A stretch of 64,000 nucleotides of DNA from contig JADQBB010000017.1 in the NCBI GenBank assembly GCA_016903695.1, forward strand, positions 16,457 to 80,456, written 5' to 3'. The translations under genes were made by a program, and so were the position numbers. Of the stretch, positions 9,310 through 18,033 are shown in pieces (the first letter of the stretch is position 1; each line of letters begins with the position of its first letter). The notes beneath the pieces were generated by a model. That model had not been told where the DNA came from, did not search any database, and worked only from the letters and a program-made list of their open reading frames with translations. The stretch is from Chlorogloea purpurea SAG 13.99 (lineage in GTDB: Bacteria > Cyanobacteriota > Cyanobacteriia > Cyanobacteriales > Microcystaceae).

Positions 9310-10593
9310 ATGTCCATCGATCCTCGTATCCTGATTGACTTGGCTTTGAGCTCCGGTGCTGATGAAGCGGAAGTTTATCAGTCCAAGTCCCTATCTTACC
9401 CGGTATTCTTTGAGGCCAATCGTTTGAAACAGCTAGAAAGTTCCCAATCGGAAGGGACGGCGTTACGTTTGTGGCGGCAGGGTCGCCCCGGTCTGGCAGT
9501 GGCTTACGGTGAGGTTAACTCTGGCGATTTAGTCGATAAAGCCCTAGCCCTATCGAGTCTCAACGAGGTTGAAGAAATAGAATTTTCCCCGCCCCGCGAA
9601 GCTATCTACCCCGATACGGGGACTTTCATACCGGTGGAAAGTTTAATCCGATCGGGCCGGTCAGCGATCGAGCAAGTGCGCTCCGTATATCCCGAAGTAA
9701 TTTGCAGCGGCGAGTGGGAATGTGAACAAGACACCACCACCCTCGCCAATTCCAGGGGGCTATATTGCCATTATACCGATACTGCTTCCAGCTACTACCT
9801 GGGCATAGAATGGGTCAGAGGTGAGGATTTTTTAGGTGTTTACGACGGGGAAACCGACAATAATGAGCTATCACCCCAGAAACTAATTCCACAGCTTCTA
9901 CAGCGGTTAAAGTGGGCGGAATCGAACGCAGAACCGCCCAGGGGCAAAGTCCCGATCCTATTCACGCCCAACGCGGCCACCATGTTCTGGGGAACCGTCA
10001 TTACCGCTCTCAACGGAAAGCAGATTCTAGATAATTCTTCGCCCTGGAGTGCCAAAAAAGGAGAGTTGGTAATCTCGGACAAATTAACCTTGAGCCAAGA
10101 CCCCACGCAAGAACCTTACACCTGCCCTTTCGATGATGAGGGAACTCCCACCCAATTACTAAGCTTGATCGAGAAAGGACGTATAAAAGAATTTTACGGC
10201 GATCGTGCCACTGCCAAACGTTTACATATTCCCGTCACCGGTAATGGTTTTCGTCCAGGATTAGGAGCCTATCCCACGCCCGATCTAGTCAATTTAATCA
10301 TCACTCCTGGAGAGGGCAGTTTTGCCAGTTTAATTAGTTCTTTGGAAGATGGCTTGATCGTGGATCAAATGCTTGGTGGCGGTGCGGATATTTCCGGGGA
10401 ATTCTCCGTTAATATCGACTTGGGTTATCGTGTAAAAAAAGGAGAGATCATCGGGCGAGTTAAAGACACGATGGTATCGGGTAATGTTTACACCGCTTTA
10501 AAGAATGTTCTCGCTTTAGGCAATGATAGCCGTTGGAATGGTTCCTGTTTAACGCCTTCGGTAATCGTGGAAAGTTTATCGGTCACAGGTTAA
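9310..10593 (+). CDS. pmbA: TldD/PmbA-family protein (PmbA/TldE type)
   Basis: Subunit of the TldD/TldE (PmbA) metalloprotease, which trims unfolded or modified peptides; TldD carries the metal centre and TldE is the partner. Typical TldE stretches are SGADEAEVYQSKS near the N-terminus, ILFTPNAATMFW, DDEGTPTQ, VTGNGFRPG and GEFSVNIDLGYRVKKGEIIG near the end. The TldD-type HExxxH motif is absent, so this is the non-catalytic partner. The frame opens at a TTG (9256), but the ATG at 9310 (MSIDPRILIDLAL) fits the family start. Convergent with hemA. The tldD partner is not in this window. Confidence 0.85.
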   Translation: MSIDPRILIDLALSSGADEAEVYQSKSLSYPVFFEANRLKQLESSQSEGTALRLWRQGRPGLAVAYGEVNSGDLVDKALALSSLNEVEEIEFSPPREAIYPDTGTFIPVESLIRSGRSAIEQVRSVYPEVICSGEWECEQDTTTLANSRGLYCHYTDTASSYYLGIEWVRGEDFLGVYDGETDNNELSPQKLIPQLLQRLKWAESNAEPPRGKVPILFTPNAATMFWGTVITALNGKQILDNSSPWSAKKGELVISDKLTLSQDPTQEPYTCPFDDEGTPTQLLSLIEKGRIKEFYGDRATAKRLHIPVTGNGFRPGLGAYPTPDLVNLIITPGEGSFASLISSLEDGLIVDQMLGGGADISGEFSVNIDLGYRVKKGEIIGRVKDTMVSGNVYTALKNVLALGNDSRWNGSCLTPSVIVESLSVTG

Positions 10594-10650
10594 TTTATGT
10601 GGGGGATATATAGGTTTCAATCCGACAATTTAAACCCTATTCCCATATGA

Positions 10651-10671
10651 GACCGTGATCGGATCACGGTC
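10651..10671. terminator. Hairpin between convergent pmbA and hemA
   Basis: GACCGTGAT and ATCACGGTC form a 9-bp perfect stem with a 3-base loop, in the 118-base gap between two gene ends. It reads as a bidirectional terminator; TTATT follows on the plus side. It has the same core sequence as the palindrome at 3974-3999. Confidence 0.6.
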
Positions 10672-10711
10672 GGGCTTATTATTCTCGAAGGGTTTTTACT
10701 GCCAGAACTTT

Positions 10712-11998
10712 CTAGATGTATTCCTCGCCCACTTGAAGGTTAAATAACATCTGTAGAGATTGTAAACACTTCTTCCTCGCTTCTATATCCTGTTGCGCTC
10801 TCAATTGCACCATCGGTTCGTGAAGTATCTTATTCACAATCCCCCTGGTCATAGCCTCGATGACTTCCTGATGTTTTTCAGCGAATTCTGTGCCGAGACG
10901 GGATAGGGCTTTTTCTAATTCTTGCTCCCTGATGGTCTCAATTTTCGTTCGCAAACAACTGATCGTGGGCACTGTATCGAGCGATCGTAACCAGAGAGCG
11001 AATGCGTCCACCTCTTCATCCAATAAAGCTTCCGCCTCTTGGGCCATCTTGCGGCGGCTGGCTTGATTAGCTGCCACTACCGCTTTCAGGTCATCCACGT
11101 TGTAGGCGTGGATATTGAGTAATTCTTGGACATCGGTAGCCACGTTTCGAGGTACGGAAATATCGATGAGCATTAATCTTCGGGTTTGAATCGTCACCGT
11201 CTCCAAACAGCTTTTGTGAAGGATCGGTTCGGTGGCCCCGGTAGAGGTGAAAACTATATCCGATTGGGCTACCACTTCGAGCATTACGGAGAGGGGATAG
11301 TAGCGAATGGGAGCGCCAGGAAACTGACTCATCAATTCATCTACCCGTAATTGAGAGCGATTGATGATATTGATCGCCGTCGTGCCTTTAGCGATGAGAT
11401 GTTGTACCAACAGACGGGACATTTTACCCGCGCCGATGATGGTCACGTTTTGACTACTGAGGTCTTCTACTTTGGCGTGAGCTAATTCTACCGCTGCGGA
11501 ACTGATCGATACCGCGCCAGTGCCGATATTGGTTTCGGTGCGGACGCGTTTACCGGCGGTGATGGCTTGCTTGAATAAACGATCGAGCAGTTGACCGATA
11601 CTGCTATACTTCTGGGCTAACTTGTGGGTATTTTTTACCTGCGCCAGAATTTGCCCTTCTCCCAAGACCAAACTTTCTAAACCCGCCGCCACCCGGAAGA
11701 GATGGCGTACTGCGTCTTGATGGAGGAGGGTGAACAGGTAACGGCGGAGAAAATGTAAAGGTATATGCCCCATCTCAGCGAGAAATTGAGTAATCTCAAT
11801 TACCCCCTTTTCAGTATCCGTCAGCACCGCGTAAATTTCCAGACGGTTACAGGTACTAATTATCGCCACTTCCACGATGTGGGGATAAGCCCGTAAATGG
11901 TTGAGGGCTTCTTCCATTTTCGCTTCTTGGATACTCAACTTTTCACGAACTTCTACTGGGGCAGTCTTGTGACTTAAACCCACGACGGCTATATTCAT
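10712..11998 (-). CDS. hemA: Glutamyl-tRNA reductase
   Basis: First committed enzyme of tetrapyrrole (heme, chlorophyll, bilin) synthesis: it reduces glutamyl-tRNA to glutamate-1-semialdehyde with NADPH. The N-terminus [21 protein letters not shown] is a family signature. The catalytic cysteine lies in [13 protein letters not shown] (about residue 50). The [13 protein letters not shown] motif and the NADPH Rossmann segment [13 protein letters not shown] follow, with a helical dimerisation region at the C-terminus. 428 residues, normal. The ATG at 11998 has a good AGGAG 5-6 bases upstream. glpX lies about 200 bases upstream on the same strand. Confidence 0.97.
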   Translation of the reverse strand: MNIAVVGLSHKTAPVEVREKLSIQEAKMEEALNHLRAYPHIVEVAIISTCNRLEIYAVLTDTEKGVIEITQFLAEMGHIPLHFLRRYLFTLLHQDAVRHLFRVAAGLESLVLGEGQILAQVKNTHKLAQKYSSIGQLLDRLFKQAITAGKRVRTETNIGTGAVSISSAAVELAHAKVEDLSSQNVTIIGAGKMSRLLVQHLIAKGTTAINIINRSQLRVDELMSQFPGAPIRYYPLSVMLEVVAQSDIVFTSTGATEPILHKSCLETVTIQTRRLMLIDISVPRNVATDVQELLNIHAYNVDDLKAVVAANQASRRKMAQEAEALLDEEVDAFALWLRSLDTVPTISCLRTKIETIREQELEKALSRLGTEFAEKHQEVIEAMTRGIVNKILHEPMVQLRAQQDIEARKKCLQSLQMLFNLQVGEEYI

Positions 11999-12197
11999 GT
12001 GTTCTCCTACCAGTGTTTTTGAAGCAACGAAAATTTAATTTTATAGATAAGTTCTAATTGTCTCTAACTGTTGCAATGTAGTCTGAATGCGTACTTGATT
12101 TAAAGTGTATGAAAAAAAACTTTATATTTATGGGATGGGGGAAATCTGCCCAGGGGTAGACTTCGCCACCCCCGCGACAAAAATCAAAAATTCAGGG

Positions 12198-13235
12198 CTA
12201 CTTCAATTGTAGAACTTTTGGCTGGTCGAATAGGTGAACCGTGTCAACGAAACGTGCGGTTTTCGATTGAGTGGAAATTACTAAGCTTTGAGTTCTGGCT
12301 CCACCGTGAAAGAAGCGCACGCCGTCCATGAGCGTTCCAGGGGTGATGCCACAGGCAGCGAAAAGAACGGTTTGACCGCTGGCTAACTCTTCACAATTGT
12401 AAACTCGATCAGGGTCGTGGATGTTCATTTCTTTGAGCCGGGCGATATTGCCTTCGCGACTCTCACCGATCAATCCAGTTTGCACTACTTCGGGATCATA
12501 GATCAATTGTCCTTGGAAATGACCACCGAGACAACGCATGGCGGCGGCGGAGATAACGCCTTCGGGGGCGGCACCGATTCCCATCAGGGCGTGAATATTC
12601 GTCCCGGAAAAAGCACAGGAGATAGCGGCGGATACGTCACCATCGCTGATCAAACGTACTCTCGCCCCGGCATCGCGGATTTCCTGGATCAATTCTTTGT
12701 GACGGGGACGATCCATGACCACTACCACCAATTCTTCCACATTACGGCTGAGGCACTCGGAGAGGATTTTCAGGTTTTCGGTGGCTGATTTGTTAATGTC
12801 TACATGACCTTTAGCGGCCGGGGGTGCGGCTAATTTTCTCATGTAGAAATCGGGGGCGGCGAATAATCCACCTTTTTCGGAGATGGCTAGTACCGCCATC
12901 GATCCGTTTTGTCCGTAGGCTACTAGATTAGTTCCCTCACAAGGGTCTACGGCAATATCGATCTCCATCAATTCGTCCGGGTTGCAGTATTTAGCCGCGT
13001 CGAGTTGAGTACAGATTCCCACTTCTTCACCGATATAAAGCATGGGGGCTTCGTCTCTCTCTCCCTCACCGATGACGATCCGGCCGCGCATATGAATTTT
13101 ATTCATTCTTTCCCGCATAGCTTCCACCGCTACTTGGTCAGCGATATTTTTTTCGCCTTTGCCCATCCATTTTGAGGATGCGATCGCAGCTTGCTCCACT
13201 ACTTCTATAATTTCTAATCCTAGGGTACTTTCCAC
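12198..13235 (-). CDS. glpX: Fructose-1,6-/sedoheptulose-1,7-bisphosphatase class II
   Basis: GlpX-type phosphatase that in cyanobacteria serves the Calvin-Benson cycle by hydrolysing both fructose-1,6- and sedoheptulose-1,7-bisphosphate. Seen: [20 protein letters not shown] (metal/substrate loop), [20 protein letters not shown], and [19 protein letters not shown]. 345 residues is the usual cyanobacterial length. The start is a GTG at 13235, chosen because GGGAGGAAG lies just upstream and it yields the conserved N-terminus [20 protein letters not shown]. It is transcribed away from the riboswitch-controlled transporter operon. Confidence 0.96.
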   Translation of the reverse strand: MESTLGLEIIEVVEQAAIASSKWMGKGEKNIADQVAVEAMRERMNKIHMRGRIVIGEGERDEAPMLYIGEEVGICTQLDAAKYCNPDELMEIDIAVDPCEGTNLVAYGQNGSMAVLAISEKGGLFAAPDFYMRKLAAPPAAKGHVDINKSATENLKILSECLSRNVEELVVVVMDRPRHKELIQEIRDAGARVRLISDGDVSAAISCAFSGTNIHALMGIGAAPEGVISAAAMRCLGGHFQGQLIYDPEVVQTGLIGESREGNIARLKEMNIHDPDRVYNCEELASGQTVLFAACGITPGTLMDGVRFFHGGARTQSLVISTQSKTARFVDTVHLFDQPKVLQLK

Positions 13236-13477
13236 GAATCTTCCTCCCGACTATTGTTCTGGCTTCGTAATTTATTTATCGATTCAGTCAAAAGTCTATC
13301 ACTTGACGGGATCATCTTTTCACTCACTTCTTGGGCTTTATAGGCACGATCAATTTATCCTGTCAATAGGAAATAGTTATAAATGACAACAGCGATCGTG
13401 ATCGTTTTCGTATCTCCAGATAGAGCGCGTTCTGATTGAAGTGTGTTACATTTTGATTAACTTCATGAGTAAGTCAG

Positions 13478-13612
13478 CTTAATTCGGGCTTGTATCCATG
13501 AGCTTGAAGCGGGGGAACCACGTATCAGGGGCGCATTTCCCGAAAAAGGAAAAGAGTATCTCTCTACTCTAGCCCGGCAGCTAACTCCGTCAGCGTTGAG
13601 AGAAGACTGTAA
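13478..13612 (+). promoter_or_regulatory. Probable c-di-AMP (ydaO/yuaA) riboswitch
   Basis: The leader of the ABC transporter operon carries the conserved blocks of the ydaO class in order: GGGGGAACCA at 13511-13520, GGGGCGCATTTCCC at 13528-13541, a variable hairpin (AGAGTATCTCTCTACTCT, about 13554-13571), then CCCGGCAGCTAACTCCGTCA at 13573-13592. The last block nearly matches the well-known CCCGACAGCTAACTCCGGAG of ydaO aptamers. CTTAA near 13478 and TTGAG near 13597 could form part of P1. Boundaries are approximate. In this class c-di-AMP binding normally turns expression off. About 70 bases separate it from the first gene, room for an expression platform, although I see no clean terminator. 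Confidence 0.8.
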
Positions 13613-13681
13613 GACAGAATTTGTCTTATCAGTGTTCTTGTGCTGGTACTGCTCGATCACGTCGTACCTGTAGAAAACACC

Positions 13682-14533
13682 ATGTTTCAACTTAATCTAT
13701 CATTGATCGCAGTAGCCGGACAGACTGCGTGGAAAAAAGCTAAACCGTTACTGATACGGGATTCAATTTTATTACCGGCTTTAGGATTTTCAGGGATAAT
13801 CGCCCTGTGGTGGACGATCGCCCTGTTTCATAGTGACGTGATTCCCACGCCTCCCCAAGCCTTCACGGCTAATCTGGACTTTATCATCAATCCTTTCTAT
13901 CGGCGCGGCCCAGGTGATCTGGGCGTGGGTTGGTTATTACTGGCTAGTTTGAGAAGAGTTTTATTAGGATTTTTATTGGGTGCGATCGTGGCCATTCCTC
14001 TAGGATTCCTGATCGGTATGTCCAGGCCCGCCATGTTAATCCTCAATCCCTTGATTCAAATTTTTAAACCTGTATCCCCCCTGGCGTGGCTACCTATATC
14101 TCTGGCTATTTTTAACCTGGCTGACCCCTCGGCCATCTTCGTCATTTTCATAACTTCTCTGTGGCCGACGATTATTAATACCGCTTTGGGTGTGCAGAGT
14201 GTTTCTCAAGATTATCTCGACGTGGCTAGAGTGCTAGAGATGTCCAAGTTCACCCAGATATTTAAAATTATCCTACCCGCCAGTCTACCCTATATTTTCA
14301 CGGGATTGAGGATCAGTTTGGGCATAGCCTGGCTGGTGATCGTCGCCGTGGAAATGTTAACCGGCGGGATTGGTATCGGTTTCTTCCTCTGGGATGAATG
14401 GAATCGTCTTAATTTAAGTTCGGTGTTTCTGGCGATTCTGGTTATCGGGTTGACGGGGTTGGTTTTAGATCTGCTGGTGGCTCAAATTCAAAAGCTGGTG
14501 ACTCATCGGGCTGTTAGTAAGTCGGCTTTGTAA
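13682..14533 (+). CDS. ABC transporter permease, NrtB/CmpB/SsuC type
   Basis: Inner-membrane permease of the nitrate/bicarbonate/cyanate/sulfonate class of ABC importers. About six hydrophobic helices, with a permease (EAA-type) loop at DVARVLEMSKFTQIFKIILPASLPYIFTGLRISLG. The GGIGIGFFLWDEWN stretch is close to that of NrtB proteins. The frame opens at 13640, but the ATG at 13682 gives MFQLNLSLIAVAGQ, a better start clear of the riboswitch. First gene of a permease, binding protein, ATPase operon. The order differs from nrtABCD and cmpABCD, and no NrtC-type fusion ATPase is present, so the substrate cannot be assigned from sequence. Confidence 0.88.
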   Translation: MFQLNLSLIAVAGQTAWKKAKPLLIRDSILLPALGFSGIIALWWTIALFHSDVIPTPPQAFTANLDFIINPFYRRGPGDLGVGWLLLASLRRVLLGFLLGAIVAIPLGFLIGMSRPAMLILNPLIQIFKPVSPLAWLPISLAIFNLADPSAIFVIFITSLWPTIINTALGVQSVSQDYLDVARVLEMSKFTQIFKIILPASLPYIFTGLRISLGIAWLVIVAVEMLTGGIGIGFFLWDEWNRLNLSSVFLAILVIGLTGLVLDLLVAQIQKLVTHRAVSKSAL

Positions 14534-14555
14534 GTTTAACCACGAAGGTATCATT

Positions 14556-15956
14556 ATGACTTCTCACAACTTCACGAGACGTGATTTTTTAAAATATTCA
14601 GCTACCGCCACGGGATTACTTTTATCGTCCTGCGCTATCAGTGCCAATCGTGCCCCCCAGGGATTATCGAAAACCGCCGAGGCGATCGAACCGGTAGTTA
14701 AACCGGAATCATTGGAGAAACCGAATCTTAAAGTGGGTTATGTGCCTGTTAATGACTGTGCCCCTTTCGCAATCGCCTGGGAAAAGGGTTTCTTTCGTAA
14801 ATACGGGCTGAATGTGACTTTAAGCCGGGAATCGAGTTGGGCGTCTTCCAGGGATGGAGTGATCTTCGAGCGTTTAGACGCTTCGCCGGTGGTTTCTGGG
14901 GCCGTTACCAACGCTCGTATCGGTGCGGAGGGGGCCCGTCACGCTCCCCTGTGCGCCGCTATGACCATTCACCGCCACGGTAACGCCATGACGATGAATC
15001 GGGCCATGTGGGATTCCGGGTTACGTCCCTGGCACGAATATAATGGGGATTTAGAAGCTTTCGGTCGAGATTTCCGGGGTTATTTCGATAATATCCCTTC
15101 AGAGAAACGCGTCTGGGCGGTGGTGTTGAGTTCGGCTATCTATGAATATTTCGTCCGCTATTTGTCGGCAGCAGCCGGTGTCGATCCGATTAAAGAGTTT
15201 CGAGTTATCATCACTCCCCCCCCGCAAATGGTAACGAACATGAGAATCGGGGCGATGCAGGGTTATATGGTAGCTGAACCATGGAACACCAGGGCGATTA
15301 CCGGTAACGCTGATGTGGGCTTTACTTTCGCTCAAGGGCGGGAGATTTGGGCGGGACATCCCGATCGGCTTTTGGGCGTGATGCAATCTTTCATCGATAA
15401 TTATCCTAAGACCTATCGTTCTCTGGTGAAGGCGATGATCGAAGCTTGCCAGTATTGTAGTAAGCCAGAAAATCGGGCGGAAGTAGCGGAAATCATCTCC
15501 CAACGCTCTTTCACGGGCGCTAAGCCTAAATTTACCCGCCCCGCTATTATCGGGGATTATAACTATGGTGGCTTTGACGGTAAGGCGAGAATAATTAAAT
15601 CGAACGATACAACTTTATTTTTCGATATTCCGGGTGATATACCGGAACCTCCCGATTCTCACTCCACTTTCCTCTGGCGTTCTCAAAGTATCTGGTTGAT
15701 GACCCAGGCGGCGCGCTGGGGGCAAATCAAGGAAGTACCGCCAAATGCTGAGGAGTTGAGTAAAAAAGCCTGGCGCACCGATCTTTATCGGGAGATAGCC
15801 GGGGAGATGGGAATCAAGTGTCCGAGTGACGATTTTAAAGCCGAACCACCGTCCGTATTCATTGATAAGAAGGGTTTCGATCCTAGTGACCCGGTAGGGT
15901 ATTTAAAAAGTTTTGAAATCAGGGCCGATCGACCACAATTATTTTATTTATCCTAG
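14556..15956 (+). CDS. NrtA/CmpA/CynA-family substrate-binding lipoprotein
   Basis: Periplasmic binding protein of the NrtA family, anchored to the membrane. The N-terminus has a twin-arginine signal (TRRDFLKYSATATGLLLSSC, residues 7-26) ending in a lipobox cysteine. The mature part begins with the fold marker KVGYVPVNDCAPFAIAWEKGFF and has later family blocks HRHGNAMTMNRAMWDSG, GYMVAEPWNTRAI and SFIDNYPKTYRSLVKAMIEAC. 466 residues, similar to NrtA. ATG 14556 has GAAGGT upstream. It sits 22 bases after the permease and 11 before the ATPase. Nitrate, nitrite, cyanate and bicarbonate all remain possible ligands; the c-di-AMP riboswitch ahead of the operon suggests a link to osmotic or carbon/nitrogen status (inference). 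Confidence 0.87.
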   Translation: MTSHNFTRRDFLKYSATATGLLLSSCAISANRAPQGLSKTAEAIEPVVKPESLEKPNLKVGYVPVNDCAPFAIAWEKGFFRKYGLNVTLSRESSWASSRDGVIFERLDASPVVSGAVTNARIGAEGARHAPLCAAMTIHRHGNAMTMNRAMWDSGLRPWHEYNGDLEAFGRDFRGYFDNIPSEKRVWAVVLSSAIYEYFVRYLSAAAGVDPIKEFRVIITPPPQMVTNMRIGAMQGYMVAEPWNTRAITGNADVGFTFAQGREIWAGHPDRLLGVMQSFIDNYPKTYRSLVKAMIEACQYCSKPENRAEVAEIISQRSFTGAKPKFTRPAIIGDYNYGGFDGKARIIKSNDTTLFFDIPGDIPEPPDSHSTFLWRSQSIWLMTQAARWGQIKEVPPNAEELSKKAWRTDLYREIAGEMGIKCPSDDFKAEPPSVFIDKKGFDPSDPVGYLKSFEIRADRPQLFYLS

Positions 15957-15967
15957 GGTTAATTATT

Positions 15968-16801
15968 ATGATAAATTCCCAATTTGCCAATGTTACTATT
16001 CAAGAACCGAACGATAATAACTTTTTAATAGTCGAAAATTTAGTTAAGTCTTACAAAAAATCTGATGGCACGGAATCGGTAATTCTCGACAATATTAATT
16101 TAACGATCGCTGAGAATGAATTTATCACCGTTATCGGTCATTCCGGTTGCGGTAAATCCACTTTATTAAAAATAGTGGCGGGTTTGGAGAAGGCTACTTC
16201 GGGATTGGTCACGTTAGAAGGTAAAGAAATCCGTAAACCTGGCAGCGAGAGGATGATGGTATTCCAGCAGTATTCTCTCTTACCTTGGCTTACGGTGAGA
16301 GACAATATTAGACTCGCGGTAGATGAAGTTTTAAAGTCGGCTTCTAAAAGCGAAAGGATCGCTATCATCAATGAACATTTACAGATGGTGGGTTTGACCG
16401 CCGCCGCCGATAAATATCCTTCGGAAATCTCCGGGGGCATGAAACAGAGGGTGGGTATTGCCAGGGCTTTAGCCATCCGTCCGAAAATGTTATTGATGGA
16501 TGAACCTTTCGGGGCTTTAGACGCGTTGACGAGGGGTAAGTTACAGCGTCAGGTGTTGGATATTTGGGAGAGTCACCGTCAGGCGGTAATGATGATCACC
16601 CATGATGTGGATGAGGCTTTGTATATGGCCGATCGCATCGTGATGATGACTAACGGTCCTTCTGCTAAAATCGGTGAGATCCTCTCTGTGCCTTTTCCCC
16701 ATCCCCGCAATTTAAAAGAGATCCGCGAAACTAAAGAGTATTACGAGTTACGCAATCACGCTTTAAATTTTCTAGACCAGTATTTCAATCAAGAAGAATA
16801 A
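15968..16801 (+). CDS. ABC transporter ATPase, NrtD/TauB/SsuB type
   Basis: Nucleotide-binding subunit of the importer. Walker A GHSGCGKST, Q-loop at VFQQYSLLPWL, signature SGGMKQR, Walker B LLMDEPFGALD and H-loop ITHDVDEAL are all intact. 277 residues: a stand-alone ATPase without the NrtA-like C-terminal domain found in NrtC. It starts 11 bases after the binding protein and is followed at once by a strong terminator, so the operon is three genes long. Confidence 0.93.
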   Translation: MINSQFANVTIQEPNDNNFLIVENLVKSYKKSDGTESVILDNINLTIAENEFITVIGHSGCGKSTLLKIVAGLEKATSGLVTLEGKEIRKPGSERMMVFQQYSLLPWLTVRDNIRLAVDEVLKSASKSERIAIINEHLQMVGLTAAADKYPSEISGGMKQRVGIARALAIRPKMLLMDEPFGALDALTRGKLQRQVLDIWESHRQAVMMITHDVDEALYMADRIVMMTNGPSAKIGEILSVPFPHPRNLKEIRETKEYYELRNHALNFLDQYFNQEE

Positions 16802-16830
16802 AAAAACCTCGCCTTCGGGCCGAGGTTTTT
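16801..16830 (+). terminator. Rho-independent terminator of the ABC transporter operon
   Basis: AAAAACCTCG and CGAGGTTTTT form a stem around CCTTCGGGC, giving a GC-rich core with a terminal T-run, directly after the ATPase stop codon. Textbook shape. Confidence 0.88.
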
Positions 16831-16966
16831 GCTGTTGTAGGAGAACTCAACGTCAATAGGAGATTGTTAATATATTGATTCTGAGTTGTAAGATTTACTA
16901 TGGTACTGAGTATAACAACTTATTTACGAAATGTAAACACCCCTTGACAAAATCTGCAATTTGAAC

Positions 16967-17968
16967 ATGAAAAAGCTATATTTTTTACTGCCAGGTACGA
17001 CTAGAAAGTACGGTGGTGGTGGGCTTTGGGCGGAATTGAAAACAGTTGAGCTGGCGGATCAACTATGCCCCTGTAAAATCGTTACCTACCGTCAACCGGA
17101 AACCGATCATGCTTTTTTACCGGAATTACTTCGCAAGGGAGGTTTAGAGGCAAGTATCTTCGTGCTGAGTTGGGGCTTTGACGTGCCGAAGTTGGTGAAG
17201 CGACTGGAGGGTTATAATCTGCTATATCACGCCCACAGTAGCGGCTACGGTTTCTCTTTACCGCCTTCTGTGCCGATTATCGCCGTCAGCCGTAATACGA
17301 TGGGTTATTGGGGCGAAAAGTCCCCTAACGCGCCGATTTATTACTTACCTAACCGTATCGGTGATGAATTTCGCTATCACGGGGGCCAAAGAGATATAGA
17401 TGTGTTGGTGCAGGCGCGCAAGTCTTCGAGTTATTTATTAAGGCAACTAGTACCGGCTTTAAGTTCTCGTTGTCGCGTTCAGCTTCTCGATGGTTTCGTG
17501 GAAGATCTGGCGGGGTTATTCAACCGCAGTAAGATTTATTTGTATGATTCTGCCGAATATTGGCGGGTTAGCGGTTTAACCGAGGGTTTCGGTCTACCAC
17601 CGCTGGAGGCTCTAGCCTGCGGTTGTAGGGTGTTTTCTAGCGTCAATCACGCTCTAGCCGATTATTTAGACCCTCCTATCAATTGTGAGAAAATAGGTGT
17701 TTATTCTTGTCAGTATGATGTGGAGAGGATTTTAAATGCTATAGAGAATTTTTCCGGCCCCTCTGTGGATGAGAGGTTTTTGGAAATTTATCGCCCACCG
17801 AGTTTGCTTCCCCGGCTGGAAAAGATTTTACTAGATATTAACGATTTCTTCGATATGAGGCACAAGTATACGGGGAATATAAAAGGTTTGGATGATTGGC
17901 GTGTGCGGAGGTTGTGGGTGGAACGATCGATCTCTAAAATTAAAAATAAATTAATGATAGGGCAGTGA
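16967..17968 (+). CDS. Glycosyltransferase family 4-like protein
   Basis: Predicted GT-B fold sugar transferase of about 333 residues. The donor-binding half has the EX7E motif in LTEGFGLPPLEALACGCRVFSS (about residues 205-226), typical of family 4 enzymes. The N-terminal half (MKKLYFLLPGTTRKYGGGGLWAEL) resembles the Gly-rich acceptor loop. No membrane segment. The frame opens at a TTG at 16961; ATG 16967 is preferred. It stands alone between the transporter terminator and the GH57 gene. Acceptor and sugar unknown; a role in surface polysaccharide or glycolipid synthesis is inference. Confidence 0.8.
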   Translation: MKKLYFLLPGTTRKYGGGGLWAELKTVELADQLCPCKIVTYRQPETDHAFLPELLRKGGLEASIFVLSWGFDVPKLVKRLEGYNLLYHAHSSGYGFSLPPSVPIIAVSRNTMGYWGEKSPNAPIYYLPNRIGDEFRYHGGQRDIDVLVQARKSSSYLLRQLVPALSSRCRVQLLDGFVEDLAGLFNRSKIYLYDSAEYWRVSGLTEGFGLPPLEALACGCRVFSSVNHALADYLDPPINCEKIGVYSCQYDVERILNAIENFSGPSVDERFLEIYRPPSLLPRLEKILLDINDFFDMRHKYTGNIKGLDDWRVRRLWVERSISKIKNKLMIGQ

Positions 17969-18033
17969 GAAATGATAGTGAAGAATCAATTTGATAACAT
18001 TGAGACAAAGTTATCCTCATAAACGATCGTCCC

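Noticed and set aside
12153..12173. Hairpin GGGGT/ACCCC between hemA and glpX
   Set aside because: Only five base pairs with no T-run on the glpX transcript; too weak to call a terminator.
13436..13478. Classical NtcA site (GTA-N8-TAC) upstream of the NrtB-like permease
   Set aside because: Scanned the leader and found no match; the operon does not look like a standard nitrogen-regulated nrt operon.
16943..16966. TTGACA ahead of the glycosyltransferase gene as a promoter
   Set aside because: No acceptable -10 at 16-18 bases; the ATG itself would lie at the -10 position.
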